Made by a program: the position numbers and the translations under genes
Notes under the pieces: generated by a model
Databases searched by the model: none
Told to the model about the DNA's origin: nothing
What the model saw: the letters and a program-made list of their open reading frames with translations, nothing else
In this document: one piece after another, positions 16,718 through 24,963 of the stretch
Layout of the letters: each line of letters opens with the position of its first letter
Position numbering within the stretch: position 1 is the stretch's first letter
From: Saccharibacillus nicotianae
Lineage (GTDB): Bacteria > Bacillota > Bacilli > Paenibacillales > Paenibacillaceae
Reading direction: 5' to 3'
Assembly (NCBI RefSeq): GCF_042681745.1
Contig: NZ_JBHUGF010000010.1
Span: 1,364,001 to 1,428,000 of the forward strand
Length of the DNA: 64,000 bases

Positions 16718-17371
16718 TTATTTCAATCCTCGTGGCGTTGTCCAACGTTCTACCAATCCCAGCAAGTAATCGAATAACAATGCAAGAATTGCCGCAGGAA
16801 TAGCACCCAATAGAATAAGGGCATCAATATTACGAGTAATACCGAGGAAGATAAAGTCTCCCAAACCACCTGCACCTATAAAAGCAGCTAACGTCGCTGT
16901 ACCTACGTTAATAACGGTAGCTGTACGGATTCCCGCCATGATGACAGATAGTGCAAGTGGAAGCTGAACACGAAACAAAATTTGACGACTCGTTAAGCCC
17001 ATGCCTTTAGCGGCTTCAATAATTGCTGGATCGACATCTTTGATTCCTGTAAATGTATTACGAATAACAGGAAGTAGAGAATACAGGAATAATGCAGCTA
17101 CTGCTGTAATCGTACCAATCCCGAAAATCGGAATCATAAATCCAAGTAAAGCCAGACCCGGAATAGTCTGCAAAATACTGGCTACGCCTATAATCGGTGT
17201 ACGTAATCCTTTGATACGTGCAACCAGAATACCAGCAGGCACACCTATAACAATAGCAATTAACATCGAGATCAATACTAATTTAATATGAACACCAGTC
17301 GCTCCAAGTAGCTCAGGACCACGAAGATTAAACTGACGGATAAATTGTTCCCACAATGATATGTTTTCCAT
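16718..17371 (-). CDS. OpuCB/OpuCD-type osmoprotectant permease
   Basis: A 217-residue permease with five to six membrane segments and the binding-protein-dependent transport signature EAAKGMGLTSRQILFRVQLP. Its start overlaps the ATPase stop (TAATG) and its ribosome site lies inside the ATPase gene. The B. subtilis OpuC system has two different permeases (OpuCB and OpuCD). Only one is present here, so a homodimer is the likely arrangement. Confidence 0.9.
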   Translation of the reverse strand: MENISLWEQFIRQFNLRGPELLGATGVHIKLVLISMLIAIVIGVPAGILVARIKGLRTPIIGVASILQTIPGLALLGFMIPIFGIGTITAVAALFLYSLLPVIRNTFTGIKDVDPAIIEAAKGMGLTSRQILFRVQLPLALSVIMAGIRTATVINVGTATLAAFIGAGGLGDFIFLGITRNIDALILLGAIPAAILALLFDYLLGLVERWTTPRGLK

Positions 17372-18495
17372 TATACTTCGCCTCCAGCCCAGTGATTAGC
17401 AAACATCGTCAGCAAAGTACCACGAGTTACTATACCTACCAATTTTCCTTGTTCATCGACTACCGGTAAAATTCCGTTTTTAGCTTCTACCACATTTAAT
17501 AGCGCATCTTGCGCTGTATCTGTTGGTTTTAAGATATGAAGTACTGGCTTAATAATCTCGCCGATTGTCGCTACGGTATCGATGTTAGCAAGCACATCGT
17601 ATGCAGATACGACTCCAAGTAAGATGCCTTGTGCATCAGTAATTAACAATGTATCTGTTTTGCGTTGACGCATGAAAGTAATAGCTTTGGCAGGGGTACG
17701 ATCCGGAAGCGAAGTAGACGGATCTTTACGCATCAGATCCGTCACCGGAATATACTCTGGATTCTGGTACAATCTGTTTTTGCCAATAAATTCTTCTACA
17801 AAACCATGAGATGGCTCACGCAATAACATATCAGGCGTATCAAGTTGTAACAATTCGCCGTCTTTCATCACAGCAATACGATCGCCTAATTTCAAAGCTT
17901 CGTCCATATCATGAGTAACAAAAACGATTGTTTTTTTCAGATCACGTTGTAGACGTAGTAGTTCATCTTGCAATTGTTCTCGTGTAATCGGATCAAGTGC
18001 TCCAAAAGGTTCATCCATCAATACAATATCAGGATCGGCTGCAAGTGCACGCGCTACACCGACACGTTGTTGCTGTCCGCCGGATAATTCTTTGGGATAT
18101 CGCTTAGCGAATAATTCAGGATCTAGACCAACCAGATTAAGCATTTCGATCACACGAGCTTTTTTCTTTTGTTCATCCCAGCCTTTGAGTTCAGGCATCA
18201 GCGCGATATTTTGCTCAATCGTATAGTGAGGAAACAATCCAGCCTGTTGGATAACATAGCCCATCGTACGGCGTAATTTGACCGGATCTTGCTTTTTGAT
18301 ATCTTTTCCATTTACAGACAAAGTACCTCCGGTATGAGATACCAGACGGTTGATCATTTTCATCGTTGTTGTTTTACCACATCCGCTTGGACCGATAAAG
18401 ACTAGAAATTCACCATCACGTATTTCAAAATTAAGTGACTTTACAGCTTGAAAACCATCGGGATACGTTTTGCTTACATTTTCAAATTTAATCAT
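17371..18495 (-). CDS. OpuCA-like osmoprotectant ABC ATPase with CBS domains
   Basis: A 374-residue ATPase energising uptake of quaternary ammonium osmolytes. Walker A GPSGCGKTT (near 33), signature LSGGQQQRVG, Walker B VLMDEPFGALD and a switch His in VTHDMDEA. Two CBS domains (about 250-370) follow, which sense ionic strength or nucleotides in OpuA/OpuC relatives. First gene of a three-gene operon. The upstream gap may hold a minus-strand promoter, but I could not fix one. Confidence 0.93.
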   Translation of the reverse strand: MIKFENVSKTYPDGFQAVKSLNFEIRDGEFLVFIGPSGCGKTTTMKMINRLVSHTGGTLSVNGKDIKKQDPVKLRRTMGYVIQQAGLFPHYTIEQNIALMPELKGWDEQKKKARVIEMLNLVGLDPELFAKRYPKELSGGQQQRVGVARALAADPDIVLMDEPFGALDPITREQLQDELLRLQRDLKKTIVFVTHDMDEALKLGDRIAVMKDGELLQLDTPDMLLREPSHGFVEEFIGKNRLYQNPEYIPVTDLMRKDPSTSLPDRTPAKAITFMRQRKTDTLLITDAQGILLGVVSAYDVLANIDTVATIGEIIKPVLHILKPTDTAQDALLNVVEAKNGILPVVDEQGKLVGIVTRGTLLTMFANHWAGGEV

Positions 18496-18893
18496 AACTT
18501 GTACTCCTTTATCGTATTTCTTTTTTGTTTACGTTACCTCATAGCTGATTGGATCTAAGCTATAACTATCGTATGTACAACCATTGACATCTGAATCATA
18601 ATTCTGAAAGAAAAGGGGGATTTATCATTGAGTATGCTATAGAAGTGAGAATAGCATTACATCACACGAAGAAAGGCATCTTATGAACAGTTCATCATGC
18701 GTATAACAATTAACTGAGCTCCATGTATTTAGACCTAATTTATTTATTTGAAACACTTTATCAAGTTCAAACGTCATAAAATCAGTCGAAAAATGTCTAA
18801 AAAAAGTAAAAGAAGTCTTTTGATTATTAGATGGATAACGCTTACAATTTAGATAGAATAAATCAAATAAATCATGTAGAGAGGATGTTGAAC
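18496..18893. other. 398-base gap between the OpuC operon and rhaM
   Basis: AT-rich divergent intergenic region. It must hold the minus-strand operon promoter and the rhaM promoter, neither of which is clear by eye. The only firm element is the cre-like site at 18833. An open reading frame on the minus strand here has no ribosome site and overlaps rhaM. Confidence 0.5.
18833..18846. promoter_or_regulatory. cre-like site before rhaM
   Basis: Read on the minus strand it is TGTAAGCGTTATCC, 13 of 14 to the cre consensus. It shares a 12-base core with 62761-62772 (the pectate lyase cre) and 1567-1578. Confidence 0.5.
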
Positions 18894-19205
18894 ATGGAAA
18901 GAGTTTCATTTGTATTACATATTAATCCGCAAGATCAAGCACAATATATTGAACGTCATCAAGCAGTATATCCAGAGCTGCTTCAAGCGTTCGGTGAAGT
19001 AGGGATTCATACGTATAGTATTTTTTTACATGAAGGTACTTTATTTGCTTATATGGAAGTAGATCATTATCAATCGGCGATGGATCAACTGGCGGTACAT
19101 CCCGCTAATCAGCGCTGGCAACAATTTATGGGGGATATGCTAATAACCAATCGTCAAGGAACAACATCTGAAGTGATCCCTGAAGTGTTTCATTACCATA
19201 ATTAA
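18894..19205 (+). CDS. rhaM: L-rhamnose mutarotase (RhaM family)
   Basis: A 103-residue member of the RhaM/DUF718 family, which interconverts alpha- and beta-L-rhamnose. Length matches the about 104-residue Escherichia coli enzyme, and the catalytic His falls at residue 22 (ERHQAVYPEL), as in RhaM. Later blocks HTYSIFLHEGTLFAYMEV and QRWQQFMGDM also follow the family. ATG at 18894 is 9 bases after GAGAGG; an in-frame ATG at 18885 is too close to it. It links to the alpha-L-rhamnosidase at 33566. No rhaA/B/D isomerase-kinase-aldolase genes are adjacent. Confidence 0.85.
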   Translation: MERVSFVLHINPQDQAQYIERHQAVYPELLQAFGEVGIHTYSIFLHEGTLFAYMEVDHYQSAMDQLAVHPANQRWQQFMGDMLITNRQGTTSEVIPEVFHYHN

Positions 19206-19242
19206 TCTTATTTCTAGCAATATCCCATAGAGAATAGTTGAA

Positions 19243-19284
19243 AGAACACCTTCAGCCTGTCATGATTAGTGTTGGAGGTGTTCT
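19243..19284 (+). promoter_or_regulatory. Hairpin that sequesters the ribosome site of the FAH-family gene
   Basis: A 12-bp stem (19243-19254 with 19273-19284, one wobble) whose right arm contains the GGAGG (19274-19278) serving the ATG at 19288. No T-run follows, so it is not a normal terminator. It predicts that translation is blocked unless the stem is opened by temperature, a ligand, a protein or cleavage. Confidence 0.55.
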
Positions 19285-19287
19285 GAT

Positions 19288-20181
19288 ATGAAATATGTTC
19301 ATTTTAATTATCAACAACAGCAACACATCGGGATAGCTGTAGACGATGTGATTGTACCTATGTCTGCATTACAACCTTTTGTCGATTCCTCGTTAACCCT
19401 TCCTGTACAGATTGACGATCTCTGGTCACAACATGGATTACATACACAGATTCAACACATCTTAGAACAACACACCACTGAACTTTTAGCGCAATCGATT
19501 GCCGAACAAGATATCGAATGGTTACCTGTTATACCAAACCCCGGTAAGTTGATCTGTATTGGTCTAAATTATCGCCGTCATGCAGAAGAAACGAATGCAC
19601 CGATTCCGCAAACACCTGTTGTCTTTAGCAAATTCTCTGATGTTGTAGCAGGTCATCTGCAATCTGTACCGCTCCCACCAGCCAGTACACAAGTTGATTA
19701 TGAAGCAGAGCTATGTATAGTGATCGGCCAGCAAGCGAGTCAGGTGAGCACAGAAGAGGCTTTAGATTATGTGTTTGGTTATTGTGCTGCTAATGATGTC
19801 TCTGCACGCGATCTACAGATGCTCACCAGCCAATGGTTGCTAGGCAAAACATGTCCTCATTTTGCACCAATTGGCCCTTATCTGGTTACAGCCGATGAAG
19901 TGGGTGATCCCAATCAGCTACAGATCAGTGCCTATCTGAATGGAGCGCAAGTCCAACATTCCAATACATCGGATATGATTTTCGATTGTCGTTATATTAT
20001 TCATTATCTTTCTCAGCACATGACGCTTAACCCGGGTGATATTATTTTGACAGGTACACCTGAAGGTGTGATTTTGGGGAAACCTGAAAAGGAACGAATC
20101 TGGATACAATCAGGTGATCAAGTCACAATAGAAATTGAAAAGTTAGGTAGATTAACGAATACATTCGTCTCTGCTGAATAG
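19288..20181 (+). CDS. Fumarylacetoacetate hydrolase (FAH) family enzyme
   Basis: A 297-residue FAH-fold enzyme. N-terminal small domain (about 1-75), then the catalytic FAH domain: ICIGLNYRRHAEE, PVVFSKFSDV, the metal-binding YEAELCIVIG, YCAANDVSARDLQ and the C-terminal ILTGTPEGV. Family members cleave or decarboxylate diketo acids from aromatic or sugar-acid catabolism. Because rhaM is next door, one option is the 2,4-diketo-3-deoxy-L-rhamnonate hydrolase step of oxidative rhamnose breakdown, but no other gene of that route is nearby. The substrate is unresolved. Its ribosome site is buried in a hairpin. Confidence 0.87.
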   Translation: MKYVHFNYQQQQHIGIAVDDVIVPMSALQPFVDSSLTLPVQIDDLWSQHGLHTQIQHILEQHTTELLAQSIAEQDIEWLPVIPNPGKLICIGLNYRRHAEETNAPIPQTPVVFSKFSDVVAGHLQSVPLPPASTQVDYEAELCIVIGQQASQVSTEEALDYVFGYCAANDVSARDLQMLTSQWLLGKTCPHFAPIGPYLVTADEVGDPNQLQISAYLNGAQVQHSNTSDMIFDCRYIIHYLSQHMTLNPGDIILTGTPEGVILGKPEKERIWIQSGDQVTIEIEKLGRLTNTFVSAE

Positions 20182-20217
20182 AATCAAACGATATTTCAAA
20201 GTATAGGAGGGATCGAT

Positions 20218-21015
20218 ATGATCCAGCAAAACACCAAACTGAGAACACTGGGAACGTTTCTCAAATCACGTCGTCATCAATTGCAACCAGAACAAGCAGG
20301 GTTCAGTCATTCTTACGGTACACGTAGAACGCCAGGATTACGCCGGGAAGAAGTGGCTGTACTTGCTGGTGTAAGTGCTACGTATTATACATGGTTAGAG
20401 CAGGGAAGAGATGTGACCGCTTCACGCGATGTGATTGAAAATATAGCCAGAGCGCTACAATTGAATCCTGATGAAAGAATACATTTGCTTCAGCTCTGGA
20501 ATCCGAATGATCCTGAGACGATTGCAAATGTCTCTACGATAAGCCCGCATTGGCAATCGATTCTGAATCAGCTTCATTCCCCAGCAGTCATTACAAATTA
20601 TATGTCAGAATTTATTTTTTGGAATCCAGCGGGCAATGAATTATTTTCCAATCTAGATAACATGTTACCTGAAGAACGATTTTTTATAAGGTTAGTGTTT
20701 CTGAATAAAGATTTTCGAAGTCGGATTGTAAATTGGGAAGAATATTCTACCAGTTGTGTTGCTGTCTACCGCAGTTATTATGATCGTCATCCAGAAAATC
20801 CTGTTTTTAGAGAGTTTGTACAGCGTTTATGTCTAGAAAGTCCTGAATTTGAAGTCATATGGAATCTACATCATGTGCAAATAAAAAAATCATGTCTTTT
20901 ACACATTGATATGCCTAGCGCCAAACAAACGATTAGTTTTGACTCTAATTCAATAGCGACACTCGATAATAGCCCTAATTATTATATGTGTATCTATACG
21001 CCTGTATCCTTATAG
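20218..21015 (+). CDS. XRE/MmyB-like transcriptional regulator
   Basis: A 265-residue regulator. An N-terminal helix-turn-helix of the XRE class (about 8-85) includes RTPGLRREEVAVLAGVSATYYTWLEQGRD, typical of MmyB-like proteins. The C-terminal half (about 105-260) is the MmyB ligand-binding region. In Streptomyces and others such regulators often control a neighbouring dehydrogenase. Here the aldo/keto reductase 151 bases downstream, in the same direction, is the obvious candidate, although a terminator separates them. RBS GGAGGGA. Confidence 0.9.
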   Translation: MIQQNTKLRTLGTFLKSRRHQLQPEQAGFSHSYGTRRTPGLRREEVAVLAGVSATYYTWLEQGRDVTASRDVIENIARALQLNPDERIHLLQLWNPNDPETIANVSTISPHWQSILNQLHSPAVITNYMSEFIFWNPAGNELFSNLDNMLPEERFFIRLVFLNKDFRSRIVNWEEYSTSCVAVYRSYYDRHPENPVFREFVQRLCLESPEFEVIWNLHHVQIKKSCLLHIDMPSAKQTISFDSNSIATLDNSPNYYMCIYTPVSL

Positions 21016-21031
21016 CCGATATCGAACTCTT

Positions 21032-21072
21032 AAACTAACAGATAGCTAACATGCTGCCTGTTAGTTTTTTTA
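21032..21072 (+). terminator. Terminator after the MmyB-like regulator
   Basis: A 10-bp stem (21032-21041 with 21058-21067) runs into a T-run. Confidence 0.75.
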
Positions 21073-21166
21073 CTAGCATAACTGTACTGTGGTTGAACAT
21101 ATACATATGGAATAGGATATAGAAAGTAACCACACTATTGTATAGATTGAACAGGAGGAACGATAG

Positions 21167-22219
21167 ATGCACTATAATCAATTAGGTCCAAGCGGGCTAT
21201 TTGTATCTGAATTATGTTTTGGCACAATGACGTTCGGAGGCGGAGAAAATTTTGATATCGTTGGTAAAGTACAGCAAGAAGAAGCAGAAACTTTACTGGC
21301 GCGTGCTTTTGAAGCAGGAATTAACTTTTTGGATACCGCAGACACTTACTCTAAAGGCAATTCAGAAATAATTACTGGACAAGCACTTCGCAACTTAGGC
21401 GTCAACCGAGAAGAAGTGGTTATCGCTACGAAAGTGTTCGGTGTAACGGGGTCTTCTCCTAATCAGAGAGGTTCTTCTCGTAATCATATTATGGATGGTG
21501 TCCAAAATAGTCTGGAACGTCTACAGATGGATCATATTGATCTGTATCAACTTCATGGATTCGATCCTGCTACTTCGATAGAAGAATCGCTACAAGCCTT
21601 AACTGACCTTGTACGCCAAGGATTAGTTCGCTATATTGGTGTATCTAACTGGGCAGCATGGCAAATCGCTCAATCTATCGGTATTTCGAATCAGCATCGA
21701 CTTGAAAAATTTGTTTCTACACAAGCGTATTATTCACTTGTAGGTCGTGAGCTAGAACGCGAGATTATCCCGATGTTGCATAGTCATAACGATATGGGGC
21801 TACTTGTATGGAGTCCACTTGCAGGAGGTTTATTAAGCGGTAAATTTACACGAGATCAGCAAAATTCTGAAGGCAGTCGCCGCAATGATTCTGATTTCCC
21901 ACCTGTAAATAAAGAACGCGCCTATGATATTATCGATACTTTGGCAGAAATGGCGAGTCAGAAAAAAGCATCGGTAGCTCAACTTGCTCTAGCATGGCTT
22001 CTACACCAACGCGCAGTGACCAGCGTTATTATAGGGACTAAGAAGATCCATCAGTTGGAAGATAACTTAGGCGCTATCGATATTGTATTTTCTGAAGAAG
22101 AATTGCAGACATTGAATCAGATCAGCCAGATTCCTAGTGAATATCCCGGTTGGATGACAGATATATGGAGTCAAGCAAGAACAGAACAATTGAAAAATGT
22201 GCGGCATCCCCGTTCGTGA
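21167..22219 (+). CDS. Aldo/keto reductase
   Basis: A 350-residue NADP-dependent TIM-barrel oxidoreductase. The catalytic tetrad is visible: Asp and Tyr in DTADTYSKGNSE, Lys in IATKVF and His in YQLHGFD. C-terminal VIIGTKKIHQLEDNLGA is the cofactor-binding part. It resembles the IolS/YccK branch, which reduces sugar-derived or small aldehydes; the true substrate is unknown. RBS AGGAGGAACG. Flanked by terminators on both sides. Confidence 0.92.
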   Translation: MHYNQLGPSGLFVSELCFGTMTFGGGENFDIVGKVQQEEAETLLARAFEAGINFLDTADTYSKGNSEIITGQALRNLGVNREEVVIATKVFGVTGSSPNQRGSSRNHIMDGVQNSLERLQMDHIDLYQLHGFDPATSIEESLQALTDLVRQGLVRYIGVSNWAAWQIAQSIGISNQHRLEKFVSTQAYYSLVGRELEREIIPMLHSHNDMGLLVWSPLAGGLLSGKFTRDQQNSEGSRRNDSDFPPVNKERAYDIIDTLAEMASQKKASVAQLALAWLLHQRAVTSVIIGTKKIHQLEDNLGAIDIVFSEEELQTLNQISQIPSEYPGWMTDIWSQARTEQLKNVRHPRS

Positions 22220-22227
22220 TATACATT

Positions 22228-22282
22228 ACACTAAAAAAAGGAATCCCCAGGTAATATACTTGTGGGTTCCTTTTTTTAGTGT
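22228..22282. terminator. Terminator after the aldo/keto reductase
   Basis: A long stem (22228-22247 with 22264-22282) with a seven-T tract in its right arm. Confidence 0.75.
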
Positions 22283-22374
22283 ATGTTACGTTTTGTTCTC
22301 AATGCTACGATGACAAGAAAGCAGAAAAACGTTATGATAAAAGGAGCGGACATAAATAGAGATGAGGTCTATGA

Positions 22375-23388
22375 ATGAAGGTAAGGGAATGGATAAATCA
22401 CGATGGAATCCGGCGCATTATTGTACTTGCGATTCTGGTTCTGGTGATTTTTGCTATGCAAAGTATGATGAATATTATTTTACTTACATTACTGCTGACG
22501 ATCTTAATCGGTAGTATGTATGATGGGCTAATGAAGTTATTTCAAAAGTTCATTCCTAATGTCTCACGTTTTTTTGTATTGCCATTAGTTTATTTGATTT
22601 TGCTTGCTGTTATCGGCTGGGGTGTATATCGAATGGTGCCTACAGTGATTATGCAGGTCACTCAGTTATACCAGATGATTATTGAAGCATATCGACATCC
22701 TCACGAGAGTGAGTGGAATCCGTACATTATTAACTTTTTGAATACGTTAAATGTACAGCGTTTTATCGAACCGGGTTTTAATGTGATTTTGAAAATTAGT
22801 AAATTAGGTTCTCAATTACTTATAGCATTATTGCTTAGCTTATTTTTCTTATTAGATCGTGCGCATATTACGCGGTTTACAGCTTCTTTCCAAGAAAGTA
22901 AGTTAGGTTGGTTTTTTAAAGAAGTCGGCTATTTTGGTAAAATGTTTTTAGATACATTTGGCAAAGTGATTGAAGCTCAATTATTGATTTCATTGATCAA
23001 TTGTATTATTACGATTATTGCGCTCTGGTTTATGGGCTTCCCGAATTTGTTAGGGCTGGCTTTGATTATCTTTATGTTAGGCTTAATCCCGGTTGCAGGA
23101 GTATTTATCTCACTGGTGCCATTGGGATTGATTGCGTTCAGTATTGGCGGAGTCAAATATATTGTCTATCTGCTGATTCTGGTGGTTGTTATTCACGCGA
23201 TTGAAGCATACTTCCTTAATCCGAAATTGATGTCCAGTAAAACCAATTTGCCGGTTTTTTATACTTTTGTCATTCTGATTTTTTCCGAGCATTTTATCGG
23301 CCCTTGGGGATTGATTATCGGTATTCCGCTATTTGTCTTTTTCCTTGATCTAATCGGTGTTACTCGTAAGAAAAGAAGTATAGAATAA
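22375..23388 (+). CDS. AI-2E family membrane transporter
   Basis: A 337-residue membrane protein with about eight hydrophobic segments in the AI-2E (TqsA/PerM-like) layout: paired N-terminal helices, a soluble stretch (about 85-140) and the conserved C-terminal block LGLIPVAGVFISLVPLGLIA and HAIEAYFLNPKLM. Family members export autoinducer-2 or act as Na+/H+ antiporters; which applies here is unknown. The start follows a short GAGGT ribosome site. Confidence 0.87.
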   Translation: MKVREWINHDGIRRIIVLAILVLVIFAMQSMMNIILLTLLLTILIGSMYDGLMKLFQKFIPNVSRFFVLPLVYLILLAVIGWGVYRMVPTVIMQVTQLYQMIIEAYRHPHESEWNPYIINFLNTLNVQRFIEPGFNVILKISKLGSQLLIALLLSLFFLLDRAHITRFTASFQESKLGWFFKEVGYFGKMFLDTFGKVIEAQLLISLINCIITIIALWFMGFPNLLGLALIIFMLGLIPVAGVFISLVPLGLIAFSIGGVKYIVYLLILVVVIHAIEAYFLNPKLMSSKTNLPVFYTFVILIFSEHFIGPWGLIIGIPLFVFFLDLIGVTRKKRSIE

Positions 23389-23430
23389 GCGATTTATCCT
23401 AAAATATTATTAGATCGCTTGCGTATATTG

Positions 23431-23470
23431 AAAACGTTTATGCTGAGTATGAGAGCTATAAACGTTTTTT
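23431..23470 (+). terminator. Terminator after the AI-2E gene
   Basis: A perfect 11-bp stem (23431-23441 with 23458-23468) ending in T residues. Confidence 0.8.
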
Positions 23471-23583
23471 ATTTTTACAAAAATTTTACATATAGGATTA
23501 GCTTTTCATTATAGAGCATGATATCCTTATAAACATATCGATCTACTTAGGTATACAACTATTCATATTTGGAGGGATTTTAT

Positions 23584-24696
23584 ATGAGCGTCAATTCACC
23601 AAAAACATCAGAACTATTTACCCCTTTTCATACAACACAATTAGAATTGTCCAATCGGATCGTTATGGCTCCGATGACACGTAATTTTTCACCTAATGGT
23701 GTACCTGGAGCAGATGTAGCAACATATTATCGACGTCGTGCTGAAAATGAAGTAGCGTTGATTATTACAGAAGGTACAGCGATCAATCATCCTGCGGCAG
23801 TCTCTTCTCCTGATATTCCTGTTTTTCATGGCGAAGAAGCGCTAAATGGTTGGGCAGAAGTAGTGAGACAAGTCCATGAAGTTGGTGGCAAAATTATGCC
23901 TCAAATCTGGCATGTCGGTATGGCTCGTAAAGTAGGGTCTTTGCCAAATGTAGAAGCTCAACCGATTGGGCCATCCGGTCTTGATATTGATGGTCAAAAA
24001 GTAAATGAACCTTTAACTACAGAAGAGATTCAAGAAGTTATTCAAGCCTATGCCCAAGCGGCGGCTGATGCCAAAAGAGTAGGATTTGATGGGATAGAGC
24101 TTCATGGAGCGCATGGATATCTTATTGATCAGTTCTTCTGGTCGCAAACGAATCAACGTACTGATGAATATGGTGGCGATCTAGTAGCACGTACGCGCTT
24201 TGGTGTAGAAGTAGTCAAAGCATGTCGCGCTGCGGTAGGCCCTGATTATCCAATCGTGTTCCGTTTCTCACAATGGAAAATGAATCATTACGATGCTCGT
24301 CTTGTCGAGACAGCAGAAGAATTGGCTCAATTTTTACAACCATTATCTGAAGCAGGCGTTGATATTTTCCACTGTTCGACTCGTCGCTTCTGGGAGCCTG
24401 AATTTGAAGGTTCTGACCTAAATCTTGCAGGCTGGACGAAAAAAATTACAGGTAAACCAACGATTACAGTTGGTTCTGTAGGACTGAATCAAGTCTTTTT
24501 GAGTAATACAACCGAAGATGTATCTGAAAGTATTCGTCTTGAAGAATTGGATGCAAAACTAAATGCAGGTGAATTTGATCTAGTCGCTGTTGGTCGTGCA
24601 TTGATTGGTGATGCGGCATGGGCTACCAAATTACATGAGCAACGTACTGATGATATCAAAACATTTGATCAAGAAGACTTGAAGTCTTTGAAATAA
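23584..24696 (+). CDS. Old Yellow Enzyme, NADH:flavin oxidoreductase (copy 1)
   Basis: A 370-residue FMN-dependent ene-reductase of the OYE family. ATG at 23584 follows GGAGGGA. Motifs: the N-terminal IVMAPMTRNFS FMN-binding strand, QIWHVGMA, the substrate/FMN histidines in GIELHGAHGYLIDQFF, NQRTDEYGG, and the C-terminal TVGSVG and AVGRALIGD phosphate-binding blocks. It would reduce activated C=C bonds such as those of enones or nitro compounds. A clear paralogue lies at 56784, more than half identical by eye. Monocistronic. Confidence 0.93.
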   Translation: MSVNSPKTSELFTPFHTTQLELSNRIVMAPMTRNFSPNGVPGADVATYYRRRAENEVALIITEGTAINHPAAVSSPDIPVFHGEEALNGWAEVVRQVHEVGGKIMPQIWHVGMARKVGSLPNVEAQPIGPSGLDIDGQKVNEPLTTEEIQEVIQAYAQAAADAKRVGFDGIELHGAHGYLIDQFFWSQTNQRTDEYGGDLVARTRFGVEVVKACRAAVGPDYPIVFRFSQWKMNHYDARLVETAEELAQFLQPLSEAGVDIFHCSTRRFWEPEFEGSDLNLAGWTKKITGKPTITVGSVGLNQVFLSNTTEDVSESIRLEELDAKLNAGEFDLVAVGRALIGDAAWATKLHEQRTDDIKTFDQEDLKSLK

Positions 24697-24708
24697 GTAC
24701 TATTATCG

Positions 24709-24746
24709 AAAAAGAGCAACCTTGCTATGAAGGTTGCTCTTTTTTT
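24709..24746. terminator. Terminator after OYE copy 1
   Basis: A perfect 15-bp stem (24709-24723 with 24730-24744) followed by T residues. Confidence 0.88.
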
Positions 24747-24963
24747 GTTGATAGTATACGCAAACGATAAATAAAATGATTCATTTTGGCATCTATAAGT
24801 CACTTTTATAATATGAATGTAAACTTAACTACCTTACTATGTAAAAATAAGATAAAATATTACCCATTTATTTTGCTTTTTTTACAAAATAGCTTACTTT
24901 TGAATATATTTCCATGCTAATATGAGTTAGATATCTATTCTTTCAGTACATAGGAGGCAAAAC

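Noticed and set aside
18637..18909. 90-residue open frame on the minus strand over the rhaM start
   Set aside because: No ribosome site, Cys/Phe-rich low-quality product, and it overlaps the well-supported rhaM gene.
21068..21080. Extra MarR half-site TACTAGCATA
   Set aside because: The second arm is not found 17 bases away, so it is probably chance.
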